Positions 1-7,595 of a stretch of 14,097 bases of DNA are shown piece after piece. The DNA comes from Clostridiales bacterium. Its GTDB lineage: Bacteria > Bacillota > Clostridia > Oscillospirales > CAG-272. The translations under genes were made by a program, and so were the position numbers. Within the stretch, counting starts at the first letter, position 1. Every line of letters starts with the position of its first letter. A model generated the notes under the pieces. That model worked only from the letters and a program-made list of their open reading frames with translations, did not search any database and was not told where the DNA came from. The stretch covers positions 1 to 14,097 of the forward strand of contig JAAZGC010000026.1 in NCBI GenBank assembly GCA_012511425.1. The letters run 5' to 3'.

Positions 1-1206
1 ATTCAAGTAACCCAAATTCTCAACAACAGTGCCGATCATCTCAAGATCTCCTGCAGTAACGGGAATTATCATAAATCCCGACCAGTTAAGGGTTTCGTAG
101 TTTTCCTGAGTCTCGTCGTATTTAGGCAGCGGCAATATTCCGAAATCGGTATCCATTTCCCGGAAAGTCGAGGCAAGGGAAAGGGGCACAAGATAGAAGA
201 GCGCCTTTCCGGCGTTGAAGTCGATCGGCGGAATTCCCCCGATGTTCGGATCATAAGCATGAGAATATTCCCAGATAAATGCGGAGTTGCCGGAGTAAAG
301 CATGGTCTTGAATTTGTCGATGATATTAACTGTTTTTTCGGTGTTTATCGTTATAACGGCGCCTTGTTCGGGATCGGCAGTTATAATATACTGACCGCAG
401 GATACCGGAACCGAAGCAAACTGCCACCCGAGCTCAGCGACAAAGCCGTATTGGTCATTCTCGGTAAATTCCGAGTCACCGTCGATGTCGAGAGAAGCGA
501 CGGAGGCATATTCGGCAAGTTTGTCCCATGTCCATTTACCGTCGAGGGTAAGCTTGTAAAGATCTTCATGAACATAGTTATCATTCAATAGTGTATTGAA
601 AAAGATAGAGTTGACATCCGGCAAAATGAAAGAGTTTACGCAGAATGGAAGCACTCCCGAAATAGTCATACGGTCTTTAATGCTTTGATTCCAGTATGAT
701 TTTTGAAGATCAATTCCCGGAACATCCAGCCAGTTGACCACAAGACCTTGCTTTGGATATTTTACAAGATCGGTGGCGCAGTGTGTCAGAGCAAGCTGAT
801 ACGAATCCATACCGGCTGTGACGGTTTTATTTACCTCTGTTGAAATGGTATTGATATCACCTTTCGTTATCCAGGTCATATCAATGTTCATTGCCTCTTC
901 GAGTTTTATGGTGCGGTCGTATATGGCATCGTTTACGGCTTCACCGTTATTCTCATCGGTAAAATAATATGAGTTGTAAAGCGACCAGCTCGGGTAGAGT
1001 ATATTGAATATGGCTTTTTCGTAATCCGCCTTAATAATATCCGGCTTGTCTCCCTCTTCGACAGTCTCGGTAATTGTCTCCTCGGGTGATAGCTCGCTTG
1101 AGGAACTCTGAGATTCAGATGCTATATTTTCGTTTCCCCCGCAGGCAGATAAAAATGCAGAAATCAGCAGGCAGGAAAGAATTAATGCGGTTAATCTTTC
1201 TTTCAT
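1..1206 (-). CDS. ABC transporter solute-binding lipoprotein, carbohydrate type (partial, C-terminus beyond window)
   Basis: The minus strand is open from an ATG at 1206-1204 to the window edge, giving the first 402 residues. I translated it by hand. The N-terminus MKERLTALIL is followed by a hydrophobic stretch and a lipobox LSAC, with the lipid-modified Cys at residue 22. A Ser/Glu-rich linker then leads into the binding domain. Features typical of family 1 extracellular sugar-binding proteins are visible: a GKWTWDKLAEYA motif, an FNAGKALFY segment and GILPLPKYDETQENY. The protein should sit outside the membrane and deliver a sugar or oligosaccharide to an ABC permease. No permease gene is in view, but any would lie downstream, left of the window. 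An AAAGGG ribosome binding site lies about 7 nt before the ATG, and a perfect consensus promoter lies upstream. The ligand cannot be told from sequence. Confidence 0.9.
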   Translation of the reverse strand, partial: MKERLTALILSCLLISAFLSACGGNENIASESQSSSSELSPEETITETVEEGDKPDIIKADYEKAIFNILYPSWSLYNSYYFTDENNGEAVNDAIYDRTIKLEEAMNIDMTWITKGDINTISTEVNKTVTAGMDSYQLALTHCATDLVKYPKQGLVVNWLDVPGIDLQKSYWNQSIKDRMTISGVLPFCVNSFILPDVNSIFFNTLLNDNYVHEDLYKLTLDGKWTWDKLAEYASVASLDIDGDSEFTENDQYGFVAELGWQFASVPVSCGQYIITADPEQGAVITINTEKTVNIIDKFKTMLYSGNSAFIWEYSHAYDPNIGGIPPIDFNAGKALFYLVPLSLASTFREMDTDFGILPLPKYDETQENYETLNWSGFMIIPVTAGDLEMIGTVVENLGYLN

Positions 1207-1256
1207 GTTTATACCCTTTAAACCCCGATACCGTAAAATCTGATATTATATATGTA

Positions 1257-1285
1257 ATTATACCATCATGCGGAGGTAATGTCAA
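1257..1285 (-). promoter_or_regulatory. Sigma-A promoter of the solute-binding lipoprotein gene
   Basis: On the minus strand a perfect TTGACA (1285-1280) is separated by exactly 17 nt from a perfect TATAAT (1262-1257). Transcription would start around 1250, giving a leader of about 45 nt before the lipoprotein ATG at 1206. Confidence 0.85.
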
Positions 1286-1309
1286 CGGAAAAAACAACTT
1301 TTCCGACTG

Positions 1310-1322
1310 CCTTTGCCAAAGG
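1310..1322. promoter_or_regulatory. Perfect 13-bp palindrome between divergent promoters (candidate operator)
   Basis: The sequence CCTTTGCCAAAGG is a perfect 6+1+6 palindrome. It lies 24 nt upstream of the lipoprotein -35 and 37 nt upstream of the acyl-CoA synthetase -35. That position suits a regulator acting on either or both divergent genes. The regulator is unknown and the call rests only on symmetry and position. Confidence 0.35.
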
Positions 1323-1359
1323 TTTATTGCATAAGACTTTCGAATTTATATCTTCGCGC

Positions 1360-1388
1360 TTGAAATATTAATAAAAATTTGGTATAAT
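1360..1388 (+). promoter_or_regulatory. Sigma-A promoter of the acyl-CoA synthetase / beta-helix operon
   Basis: TTGAAA (1360-1365) is followed after 17 nt by a perfect TATAAT (1383-1388). The expected start near 1395 gives a short leader of about 35 nt before the ATG at 1430. Confidence 0.8.
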
Positions 1389-1429
1389 ATTCCCATTATT
1401 GTGTACTATTGATTTTCGGGAGATATATT

Positions 1430-3064
1430 ATGCCTATTACTGATATGCTCCGCAAAAATGCGGAATTATACGGAAACAAGACCTCTCTTATCGAGCTGAA
1501 CCCCGCCAAACAGGAAAAGCGCGAGGTGACCTGGCATGAATATGAACTTGTCGAGCCGCTCAGTTCCGATGCTTACCGCAGGGAAATAACCTGGAAGGAA
1601 TTTGACAACCGCGCCAACAGAATGGCTAATCTTTTGCTGAGCCGCGGTATCGGCAAGGGCAGTCATGTCGCTATCCTGCTTATGAACTGTCTTGAATGGC
1701 TCCCGATATATTTCGGGGTTCTTAAAACCGGTGCCGTTGCGGTTCCTCTGAATTTTCGCTATACTCCGGATGAGATCAAATACTGCCTCGATCTTTCCGA
1801 ATCCGATGCGCTTATTTTCGGACCGGAATTTATCGGTCGTGTTGAGTCTATCTGCGATAAGATACCTGATGTAAAGCCGCTCCTTTTTGTCGGAAGCGAT
1901 TGCCCTACATTTGCCGAGAGCTATGACCGTCTTGAAGCGGAGCAGCCCGAAAACGACCCGAATATTGAAATAACCGATGACGAAAACGGAGCTATATATT
2001 TCAGCTCCGGTACAACAGGCTTCCCGAAAGCAATCCTTCATAAACACAGATCCCTCGTCTCCTCCTGCCATGTTGAGATGAGCAATCATCACACTACGCA
2101 TGATGACAGTTTTCTGCTGATACCTCCGCTTTATCATACCGGTGCAAAAATGCACTGGTTTGGCACGCTTCTGACTGGCGGCCGCTGCGTTATACTCCGA
2201 GGTATAAAGCCGCGCTGGATTCTCAAGGCGGTTTCCGAGGAGCAGTTGACCACAGTCTGGCTGCTTGTGCCGTGGGCTCAGGATATCCTTGATGCAATCG
2301 AAAGCGGAGAAATAAATCTTGACGACTACAAGCTTGACCAGTGGCGTCTGATGCACATCGGTGCGCAGCCGGTTCCGCCTTCTTTGATACACCGCTGGCT
2401 GAAAGTTTTCCCGCACCATCAGTATGACACAAACTACGGTCTTACCGAATCGATAGGTCCCGGATGCGTCCATCTCGGACTTGAAAATATCAACCATGTA
2501 GGTGCCATAGGCGTTCCCGGTGAAGGCTGGAAGATTCGTATAGTTGATGAAAACAAAGAAGATGTCAAACGAGGAGATGTCGGAGAGCTTCTCCTGAACG
2601 GGCCCGGCGTCATGACCTGTTATTATCATGATGAGGCAGCCACCGCTTCGACCCTCAAAGACGGCTGGCTCTATACCGGTGACATGGCGATGCAGGACCC
2701 GGAAGGTTTCATATATCTTGTCGACCGAAAGAAAGATGTCATAATCACCGGCGGTGAAAACCTTTATCCGGTTCAGATCGAAGATTATATCCGCAAGCAT
2801 GACGATGTAAAAGACGTTGCGGTAATCGGACTTCCGGACCACCGCCTCGGTGAAATCGCTGCCGCGATAATTGAACCGAAACCCGGTTCCTCCTGCACAG
2901 AAGCAGATATGTATGAATTCTGCCAGGGACTTCCGAGATATAAGCGCCCTCGGAGGATTATATTCGATATTATTCCGCGAAATGCGACAGGTAAAATAGA
3001 GAAGCCGAGACTGCGCGAAAAATACTGCGGCAGTTCTATTGTCGAAACACAGATACGCAATTGA
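1430..3064 (+). CDS. Acyl-CoA synthetase / AMP-dependent ligase (ANL superfamily, class I adenylate-forming)
   Basis: This 544-residue cytoplasmic enzyme should activate a carboxylic acid to an acyl-adenylate with ATP and then form the CoA thioester. All core ANL motifs are in order: the P-loop YFSSGTTGFPK near residues 190-200, YGLTES near 336-341, YTGD near 415-418, the hinge VDRKKDVIITGGENLYP near 431-447, and NATGKIEK near 518-525 with the catalytic Lys at 522. I chose the ATG at 1430 because a CGGGAGA ribosome binding site lies 7 nt upstream; an in-frame TTG at 1409 has no such site. Residues near 30-60 carry a partial repeat (REVTWHEYE then REITWKEFD). The substrate is not evident: fatty, aromatic and other acids are all possible. 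The next gene begins 11 nt after the stop codon and is probably co-transcribed. Confidence 0.92.
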   Translation: MPITDMLRKNAELYGNKTSLIELNPAKQEKREVTWHEYELVEPLSSDAYRREITWKEFDNRANRMANLLLSRGIGKGSHVAILLMNCLEWLPIYFGVLKTGAVAVPLNFRYTPDEIKYCLDLSESDALIFGPEFIGRVESICDKIPDVKPLLFVGSDCPTFAESYDRLEAEQPENDPNIEITDDENGAIYFSSGTTGFPKAILHKHRSLVSSCHVEMSNHHTTHDDSFLLIPPLYHTGAKMHWFGTLLTGGRCVILRGIKPRWILKAVSEEQLTTVWLLVPWAQDILDAIESGEINLDDYKLDQWRLMHIGAQPVPPSLIHRWLKVFPHHQYDTNYGLTESIGPGCVHLGLENINHVGAIGVPGEGWKIRIVDENKEDVKRGDVGELLLNGPGVMTCYYHDEAATASTLKDGWLYTGDMAMQDPEGFIYLVDRKKDVIITGGENLYPVQIEDYIRKHDDVKDVAVIGLPDHRLGEIAAAIIEPKPGSSCTEADMYEFCQGLPRYKRPRRIIFDIIPRNATGKIEKPRLREKYCGSSIVETQIRN

Positions 3065-3075
3065 CACCACATAAA

Positions 3076-4731
3076 ATGAAAAAAAATATCGGAACCTTCT
3101 TGGCATTGTCGGTCATATGCGTTTTTGTGCTCATGTTAATGTATTTTAACATATCGGCGGCTTATCGTCCGGTTACTGCCCCCGGAGGCAAAGTTGACAG
3201 CCCTGAAGCTCTTGTAGCCGCACTCGGCGGCGATGAGGCGGCATATATATCCGACAGCGGAGTTGTTACCTATCTCAGCGACATAGCCGTGTCTGCTCCT
3301 GTCGAAATAATTTCGGGTGAATATACGATTTCAGGCACCGGCTGCTTTATGACACGTGAAGACGGTTATAAAGGATCGTTTTTTGTCATAAACGGCGGGA
3401 AACTGGTTTTAGGTAATGAGAAGGGAGCAAATACACATCCTTCTCTTACTCTTGACGGGAGCGGAGAGGGAGAAGCCCTGATTCAGACAAACGGCGGCAA
3501 GCTTGATATCTATACAGGCACGTTGCTTACCGGCAATACCGGATCCGAAAAAGGCGGTGCAATTCTCGTATCCGGAGGAAATGTCGAGATTTATAATGCA
3601 AAGATTGAAAACTGTTCTGCTGACGATGGCGGAGCCCTTGCCGTATTGGGCGGTGAACTGATTTCTTACGGCGGAGATTATCAGAATAATGCCGCAGTCA
3701 GAGGCGGATTCGCATATATCGGTGCCGACGGCAGCTTTGTTGCCGGTCAGTCGATTATATCCTACAATACCGCGGAAAACGGCGGAGCGATCTATAATGA
3801 AGGAAGCTGCACTATAAGTGAGATACCGTTGTCCTACTGCAAAGCCTCTGGGAAGGGCGGGGCAGTATACAATAAGGGCGAATTCATCATGCACGGCGGT
3901 TACGCCGCTTATAATGCCGCCGACGAAGCCGCCGTTATCTGGAATTCCGGCAGCGCGGTTATTAATGCAAGCGAATTTACGATGAATGAAGCGGTTAATT
4001 ACAGCACTGTATACAACACCGGCAGTTTCAAACAGATAGCCACCAATATAAGCAGCAACACCGCATTCGAAACCTGCTGTGTGTATAACAGCGGAGATTA
4101 TGTACTGACCGAAGGCGGCATAAGTTCAAATACCGCAATGATCCGATTCGGCGGTATTATAAACGATGGCAGTTTTCAGGTGGATTCGGGGAGTATAAGC
4201 TCAAATAAATCAAAAGGCGATTGCAGGCTTGGGCTTGCTGTCGTAAATCGCGGTAAAATAATTCTCAATGACAACGCTTTCTTAAGCTTCAACAACGATG
4301 TTTTGATGATATACGGCGAAAACTCAAAGCCCGAAGTCGAGATAACAAATACACTTACTGCAAACACCCCGATAATCACACTTACTCCGGCCAGAGCAGA
4401 CCCTGTATCGGAAAACGGCTTCAAAACCGATTATCATCTGAAAGAAGTTCTGGTTACCGGCGAGTTGTCCGAAGTCGAAAAGCTTGCGGTAACGGTAAAC
4501 GGTGCGTTTAAGTATAAAATTAATGACAGCGGCCGGATTTCCTGGGATGGCATAGCCGAAACCGATGATGGAAAGAACTTTACGATTATTGTTACAGGTG
4601 TCTCTTTAATAATCTTGGCTGCCGCTTCGGCATTTATATATGTCAAAGTTTCCCGCAACAGAGCAAAGAAAAAGGACATATCCCCGAAGCTGCGAGAAAA
4701 AGACGATGAAGATACGGCTGATTCTGATTAA
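3076..4731 (+). CDS. Membrane-anchored parallel beta-helix surface protein (polymorphic-OMP-like GGAI repeats)
   Basis: This 551-residue protein begins with a short basic end (MKKN) and a hydrophobic segment over about residues 5-28, a signal peptide or signal anchor. The middle is built of irregular 20-30-residue repeats with GGAI/GGAV-YN-G and S-NTA patterns, for example NTAENGGAIYNEGS and GKGGAVYNKGEF. These are typical of right-handed parallel beta-helix proteins such as pectate-lyase-like folds and Chlamydia Pmp repeats. A second membrane segment lies near residues 501-525, followed by a charged tail that is first basic and then acidic. The protein is probably extracellular and anchored at its C-terminus. 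No catalytic residues are recognisable, so adhesion or substrate binding is as likely as enzymatic activity. The ATG at 3076 lacks a clear ribosome binding site. It may be translated by coupling to the upstream gene, or start at the TTG at 3061 that overlaps its stop codon. Confidence 0.8.
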   Translation: MKKNIGTFLALSVICVFVLMLMYFNISAAYRPVTAPGGKVDSPEALVAALGGDEAAYISDSGVVTYLSDIAVSAPVEIISGEYTISGTGCFMTREDGYKGSFFVINGGKLVLGNEKGANTHPSLTLDGSGEGEALIQTNGGKLDIYTGTLLTGNTGSEKGGAILVSGGNVEIYNAKIENCSADDGGALAVLGGELISYGGDYQNNAAVRGGFAYIGADGSFVAGQSIISYNTAENGGAIYNEGSCTISEIPLSYCKASGKGGAVYNKGEFIMHGGYAAYNAADEAAVIWNSGSAVINASEFTMNEAVNYSTVYNTGSFKQIATNISSNTAFETCCVYNSGDYVLTEGGISSNTAMIRFGGIINDGSFQVDSGSISSNKSKGDCRLGLAVVNRGKIILNDNAFLSFNNDVLMIYGENSKPEVEITNTLTANTPIITLTPARADPVSENGFKTDYHLKEVLVTGELSEVEKLAVTVNGAFKYKINDSGRISWDGIAETDDGKNFTIIVTGVSLIILAAASAFIYVKVSRNRAKKKDISPKLREKDDEDTADSD

Positions 4732-4804
4732 CGATAATATACCGTAATACAGCTTAAATCGGCTGACAAGGCAATAACAACTTGATTTTATCCGGAGGAG
4801 TGAG

Positions 4805-5284
4805 ATGAAAAAAGATTCCTTTGCATTAAGGCTTAAAGCGGTGGCAGTGATTGCGGCGGTGATGTCAATTGCGCTGTTTTTCGTCGTTTTCCCGCTGCTC
4901 GGCCGGACCATTTCGGTAAATTATCCGGAATTTGCTTACGCTTTCTGGCCGTGTCTCGTTTATCTCTGGATAATGAGTGTTCCTATTTTCATCGCACTTT
5001 GGGAGTTTTATAAAATAAGCCGTGAGATAGGGCTTGACAATTCTTTTTCAACCGAAAACTCCGTGTCGCTAGACAGGATATCAAAGCTTGCGATCATAGA
5101 CACCGTTCTTCTTTTTATCGGAGTCATCGTTATGATGGCGCTGTCGCTGCTTCCGGTATCGGTCTTTGTCGCAGCTGTTATCATCGATGTTCTCGGAGCG
5201 GTATTGTCGGTTATCTGCGCAGCGCTTTCGCATCTCGTGCTTAAAGCAAAAAAGCTTAAAGACGAAAATGATCTGACCATATAA
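4805..5284 (+). CDS. DUF2975 family membrane protein
   Basis: This 159-residue protein has four predicted membrane helices, near residues 10-32, 44-68, 95-115 and 118-147. A polar loop (FYKISREIGLDNSFSTENSVSL, in pieces) lies between helices two and three. A FYKISREI...DNSFSTENS...L stretch of this kind is characteristic of DUF2975 proteins, which are usually encoded directly before a small YozG-type HTH regulator, as here. A strong GGAGG site (4794-4798) precedes the ATG. Function is unknown. The pair is assumed to form a membrane-linked regulatory module, by analogy with other membrane-protein/XRE pairs. Confidence 0.85.
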   Translation: MKKDSFALRLKAVAVIAAVMSIALFFVVFPLLGRTISVNYPEFAYAFWPCLVYLWIMSVPIFIALWEFYKISREIGLDNSFSTENSVSLDRISKLAIIDTVLLFIGVIVMMALSLLPVSVFVAAVIIDVLGAVLSVICAALSHLVLKAKKLKDENDLTI

Positions 5285-5291
5285 GGAAAAC

Positions 5292-5316
5292 TGTTCTCAT
5301 GCAGGTATTAAGAACA
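5292..5316. promoter_or_regulatory. Inverted repeat upstream of the XRE gene (candidate operator or hairpin)
   Basis: TGTTCT (5292-5297) and AGAACA (5311-5316) form a 6-bp inverted repeat with a 13-nt gap, directly before the ribosome binding site of the HTH gene. The spacing would suit a dimeric XRE repressor acting on its own gene, or a weak leader hairpin. Evidence is symmetry and position only. Confidence 0.25.
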
Positions 5317-5333
5317 ACGGGGAGGGATTACGG

Positions 5334-5573
5334 ATGGCGATCAGGGTAAACCTTGATGTCATGATGGCAAAGCGTAAGATGAGTCTTACCGAGTTATCAT
5401 CAAAGGTTGGAATAACAATGGCAAATCTTTCGATATTGAAAACCGGCAAGGCAAGAGCCGTCCGATTCGACACTCTTGAGGCTATCTGCAGAACGCTTGA
5501 CTGCCAACCGGGTGATATTCTTGAATTTACCGGTGACTCGGTAAATATTGGAAATAATGATGACTCTTTATAA
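5334..5573 (+). CDS. YozG-like XRE family transcriptional regulator
   Basis: This 79-residue protein is essentially a single Cro/CI-type helix-turn-helix domain, residues about 6-66. The turn motif LTELSSKVGITMANLSILKTGKA occupies about residues 18-40, followed by FDTLEAICRTLDCQPGDILEF, the usual C-terminal half of this family. The Asn-Leu-Ser-x-Leu-Lys-x-Gly-Lys-Ala-Arg recognition region is typical of YozG regulators paired with DUF2975. A gggagg ribosome binding site at 5320-5325 fixes the ATG. It ends 15 nt before the PurF-like gene, so it is probably in the same transcript. It may autoregulate that transcript. Confidence 0.88.
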   Translation: MAIRVNLDVMMAKRKMSLTELSSKVGITMANLSILKTGKARAVRFDTLEAICRTLDCQPGDILEFTGDSVNIGNNDDSL

Positions 5574-5588
5574 GAGGAGATTTGATTA

Positions 5589-7004
5589 ATGGGCGGATTA
5601 TTTGGCGTTGTTTCAAATGAAAGCTGTGTGCTTGATTTATTTTTCGGTATAGATTATCATTCTCATCTCGGGACTAAGCGCGGCGGTATCGCCGTTTACG
5701 AGAAAAACGGGTTTAACCGATCAATACATAACATTGAAAATTCACCTTTCAGGACAAAGTTTGAGTCGGATGTCCAATCTATGGAAGGACAGCTCGGTAT
5801 AGGATGCATTTCCGACAATGAACCTCAGCCGCTGATAGTCCGTTCGCATTTAGGCACATTCGCAATTACTACGGTCGGAAAAATAAACAATATCGCCGAA
5901 CTCACGCAAACGATGTTTGAAACCGGTACCACCCATTTTCTTGAAATGTCCGGAGGGGATATAAATCCGACAGAACTCGTAGCCGCGATGATAAATAAGA
6001 AAAACACGATTCAGGATGGTATCGAATACGCTCAGTCCATGATAGACGGTTCGATGACGATATTAGTGCTTACTCCCGAAGGCATCTATGCCGGACGTGA
6101 CCGAATGGGGCGAACCCCGCTCATTATAGGCGAAAAAGAAGGCGCTTATTGCGTAACACTTGAATCTTTTGCGTATTTTAATTTAGGATATAAGGATCAT
6201 CATGAGTTAGGTCCGGGTGAAATTGTTTTTATCTCTCAAAACGGTACAGAGGTATTGAAAAAACCGAACAGAGAAATGAAAATATGCACATTCCTCTGGG
6301 TCTATTACGGCTATCCTTCTTCTTCATATGAGGGGATAAATGTCGAGAAAATGCGATATAACTGCGGCCGCAAGCTTGCTATTCGGGACAAAGGCAATAT
6401 AGAGGCGGATATTGTCGCCGGGGTGCCGGATTCCGGAACTGCGCATGCAATCGGATATTCAAACGCATCCGGAATACCTTTCGCCCGACCGTTCATAAAA
6501 TACACCCCGACCTGGCCACGCTCGTTTACCCCTGTTTTTCAGGATCAGAGAAACCTTATAGCGCATATGAAGCTGATACCGGTTCAGAGCCTGATTAAAG
6601 ACAAGCGACTTCTTCTTATAGACGACTCGATTGTCCGCGGAACTCAGCTCGGTGAGACGACCGAATTTCTCTATGACAGCGGCGCGAAAGAAGTTCACAT
6701 ACGTCCTGCCTGTCCGCCGCTGCTGTTCAGCTGTAAATATCTTAATTTTTCGAGAAGCACATCACTTGATGAACTGATAGCACGAAGAGTGGTAAACGAG
6801 CTTGAAGGCGGAGCGGAAAACGCAAAAAATAATATAAACGACTACACCGATCCCGACTCCCAGAAATATATGCGGATGATTGACGGAATTCGCAGAAAAC
6901 TCAGTTTCACCTCCTTAAGATATAACCGTCTTGACGATATGCTCGATGCAACAGGTATTTCACCCTGCAGTCTTTGTACCTATTGCTGGAACGGAAAAGA
7001 ATAA
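5589..7004 (+). CDS. PurF-like amidophosphoribosyltransferase homologue lacking the catalytic cysteine
   Basis: The 471-residue protein has the two-domain PurF layout: an N-terminal Ntn-type glutaminase domain (about 1-230) and a C-terminal type I phosphoribosyltransferase domain (about 250-440). The PRPP loop LLLIDDSIVRGTQ (341-353) is intact. The four cysteines expected to hold the 4Fe-4S cluster in Bacillus-type PurF have counterparts at C233, C382, C463 and C466. However, the sequence starts MGGLFG where active PurF has MCGI(V/F)G, so the nucleophile is Gly. The usual HNGN oxyanion region reads TVGKINN, and the HVRYAT region is also lost. Glutamine hydrolysis is therefore unlikely. It could use free ammonia, transfer phosphoribose to something else, or be regulatory. 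I recall similar MGG-starting paralogues annotated as amidophosphoribosyltransferase in Clostridia and Bacteroidetes, from memory only. A GAGGAG site fixes the start. Confidence 0.85.
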   Translation: MGGLFGVVSNESCVLDLFFGIDYHSHLGTKRGGIAVYEKNGFNRSIHNIENSPFRTKFESDVQSMEGQLGIGCISDNEPQPLIVRSHLGTFAITTVGKINNIAELTQTMFETGTTHFLEMSGGDINPTELVAAMINKKNTIQDGIEYAQSMIDGSMTILVLTPEGIYAGRDRMGRTPLIIGEKEGAYCVTLESFAYFNLGYKDHHELGPGEIVFISQNGTEVLKKPNREMKICTFLWVYYGYPSSSYEGINVEKMRYNCGRKLAIRDKGNIEADIVAGVPDSGTAHAIGYSNASGIPFARPFIKYTPTWPRSFTPVFQDQRNLIAHMKLIPVQSLIKDKRLLLIDDSIVRGTQLGETTEFLYDSGAKEVHIRPACPPLLFSCKYLNFSRSTSLDELIARRVVNELEGGAENAKNNINDYTDPDSQKYMRMIDGIRRKLSFTSLRYNRLDDMLDATGISPCSLCTYCWNGKE

Positions 7005-7028
7005 CAAAAACACAAAAGGAGCAAAATT

Positions 7029-7517
7029 ATGCCCGACTTATTGGTAAAGCTTTACAATCTTCCTCCGATAGGAGAAGTTGAACGGGAAATGGCGGAAAAA
7101 AAGATAGTAATCCGAAAACCTATCGGTCCCGAAAATTATTATGTAATGAAGTGGATAACCGAACACTTCAGCACCACCTGGGCAAGCGAAGCGGAAAATG
7201 CGTTTTTCAACGATCCTAAGACTATTTATATAGCTTGCCGCGAAGGCGAAGACGGGAAAAACAAAATGCTCGGTTTCGCTTGCTACGATGCCACCGTTCG
7301 CGGTTTCTTCGGTCCTACCGGAGTCGCGGAAGAGGAAAGGCACCAGGGCATCGGCCGCGCCTTGCTGCTTTATTCGCTCTATGGACTGCGGGATTTAGGC
7401 TACGGATACGGAATAATCGGTTCCGCCGGACCTGTTGAATTCTACAAAAAAACCTGCGGTGCAACCGTTATCGAAGGTTCGGACCCCGGCGTTTACAAGG
7501 GGATGTTCTACAGTTGA
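7029..7517 (+). CDS. GNAT family N-acetyltransferase, partner of the PurF-like gene
   Basis: This 162-residue cytoplasmic protein has a GNAT fold. Acetyl-CoA binding motif A is GVAEEERHQGIGRALLLYSL (98-117), with the R-x-x-G-x-G pyrophosphate loop at 104-109. Motif B, GYGIIGSAGPVEFYKKTCGA, spans about residues 126-145. The N-terminus MPDLLVKLYNLPP is a distinctive leader that precedes the fold. An AAGGAG site lies 7 nt before the ATG, and the gene starts 24 nt after the PurF-like stop codon, so the two are likely co-expressed. The acyl acceptor is unknown. A small molecule made by, or related to, the neighbouring phosphoribosyltransferase is a reasonable guess but only a guess. Confidence 0.88.
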   Translation: MPDLLVKLYNLPPIGEVEREMAEKKIVIRKPIGPENYYVMKWITEHFSTTWASEAENAFFNDPKTIYIACREGEDGKNKMLGFACYDATVRGFFGPTGVAEEERHQGIGRALLLYSLYGLRDLGYGYGIIGSAGPVEFYKKTCGATVIEGSDPGVYKGMFYS

Positions 7518-7595
7518 AAATTTATATACGGTAAATTTATTTAATATAGAATAACAAAGCTTCCGTGTCATAAGTATTTTACTTTTGAGTTTATT

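Noticed and set aside
259..591. 110-codon plus-strand frame
   Set aside because: It is antisense to the solute-binding lipoprotein, whose lipobox, promoter and family motifs are clear.
1466..3106. 546-codon open frame on the minus strand, antisense to the acyl-CoA synthetase
   Set aside because: It has no ribosome binding site, no recognisable domain, and lies entirely opposite a gene with full ANL motifs. Long antisense frames are common opposite genes with such codon bias.
4763..4791. CTGACA with TTTTAT 17 nt downstream as a promoter for the DUF2975 gene
   Set aside because: The implied transcript start would fall in or after the ribosome binding site, and the -10 is poor. I found no convincing promoter in 4732-4804, so the source of transcription for the four-gene run is unresolved.
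7524..7545. AAATTTA/TAAATTT inverted repeat after the PurF-linked GNAT as a terminator
   Set aside because: The 7-bp stem is entirely A/T and no clean T-tract follows; it may simply be AT-rich array leader.
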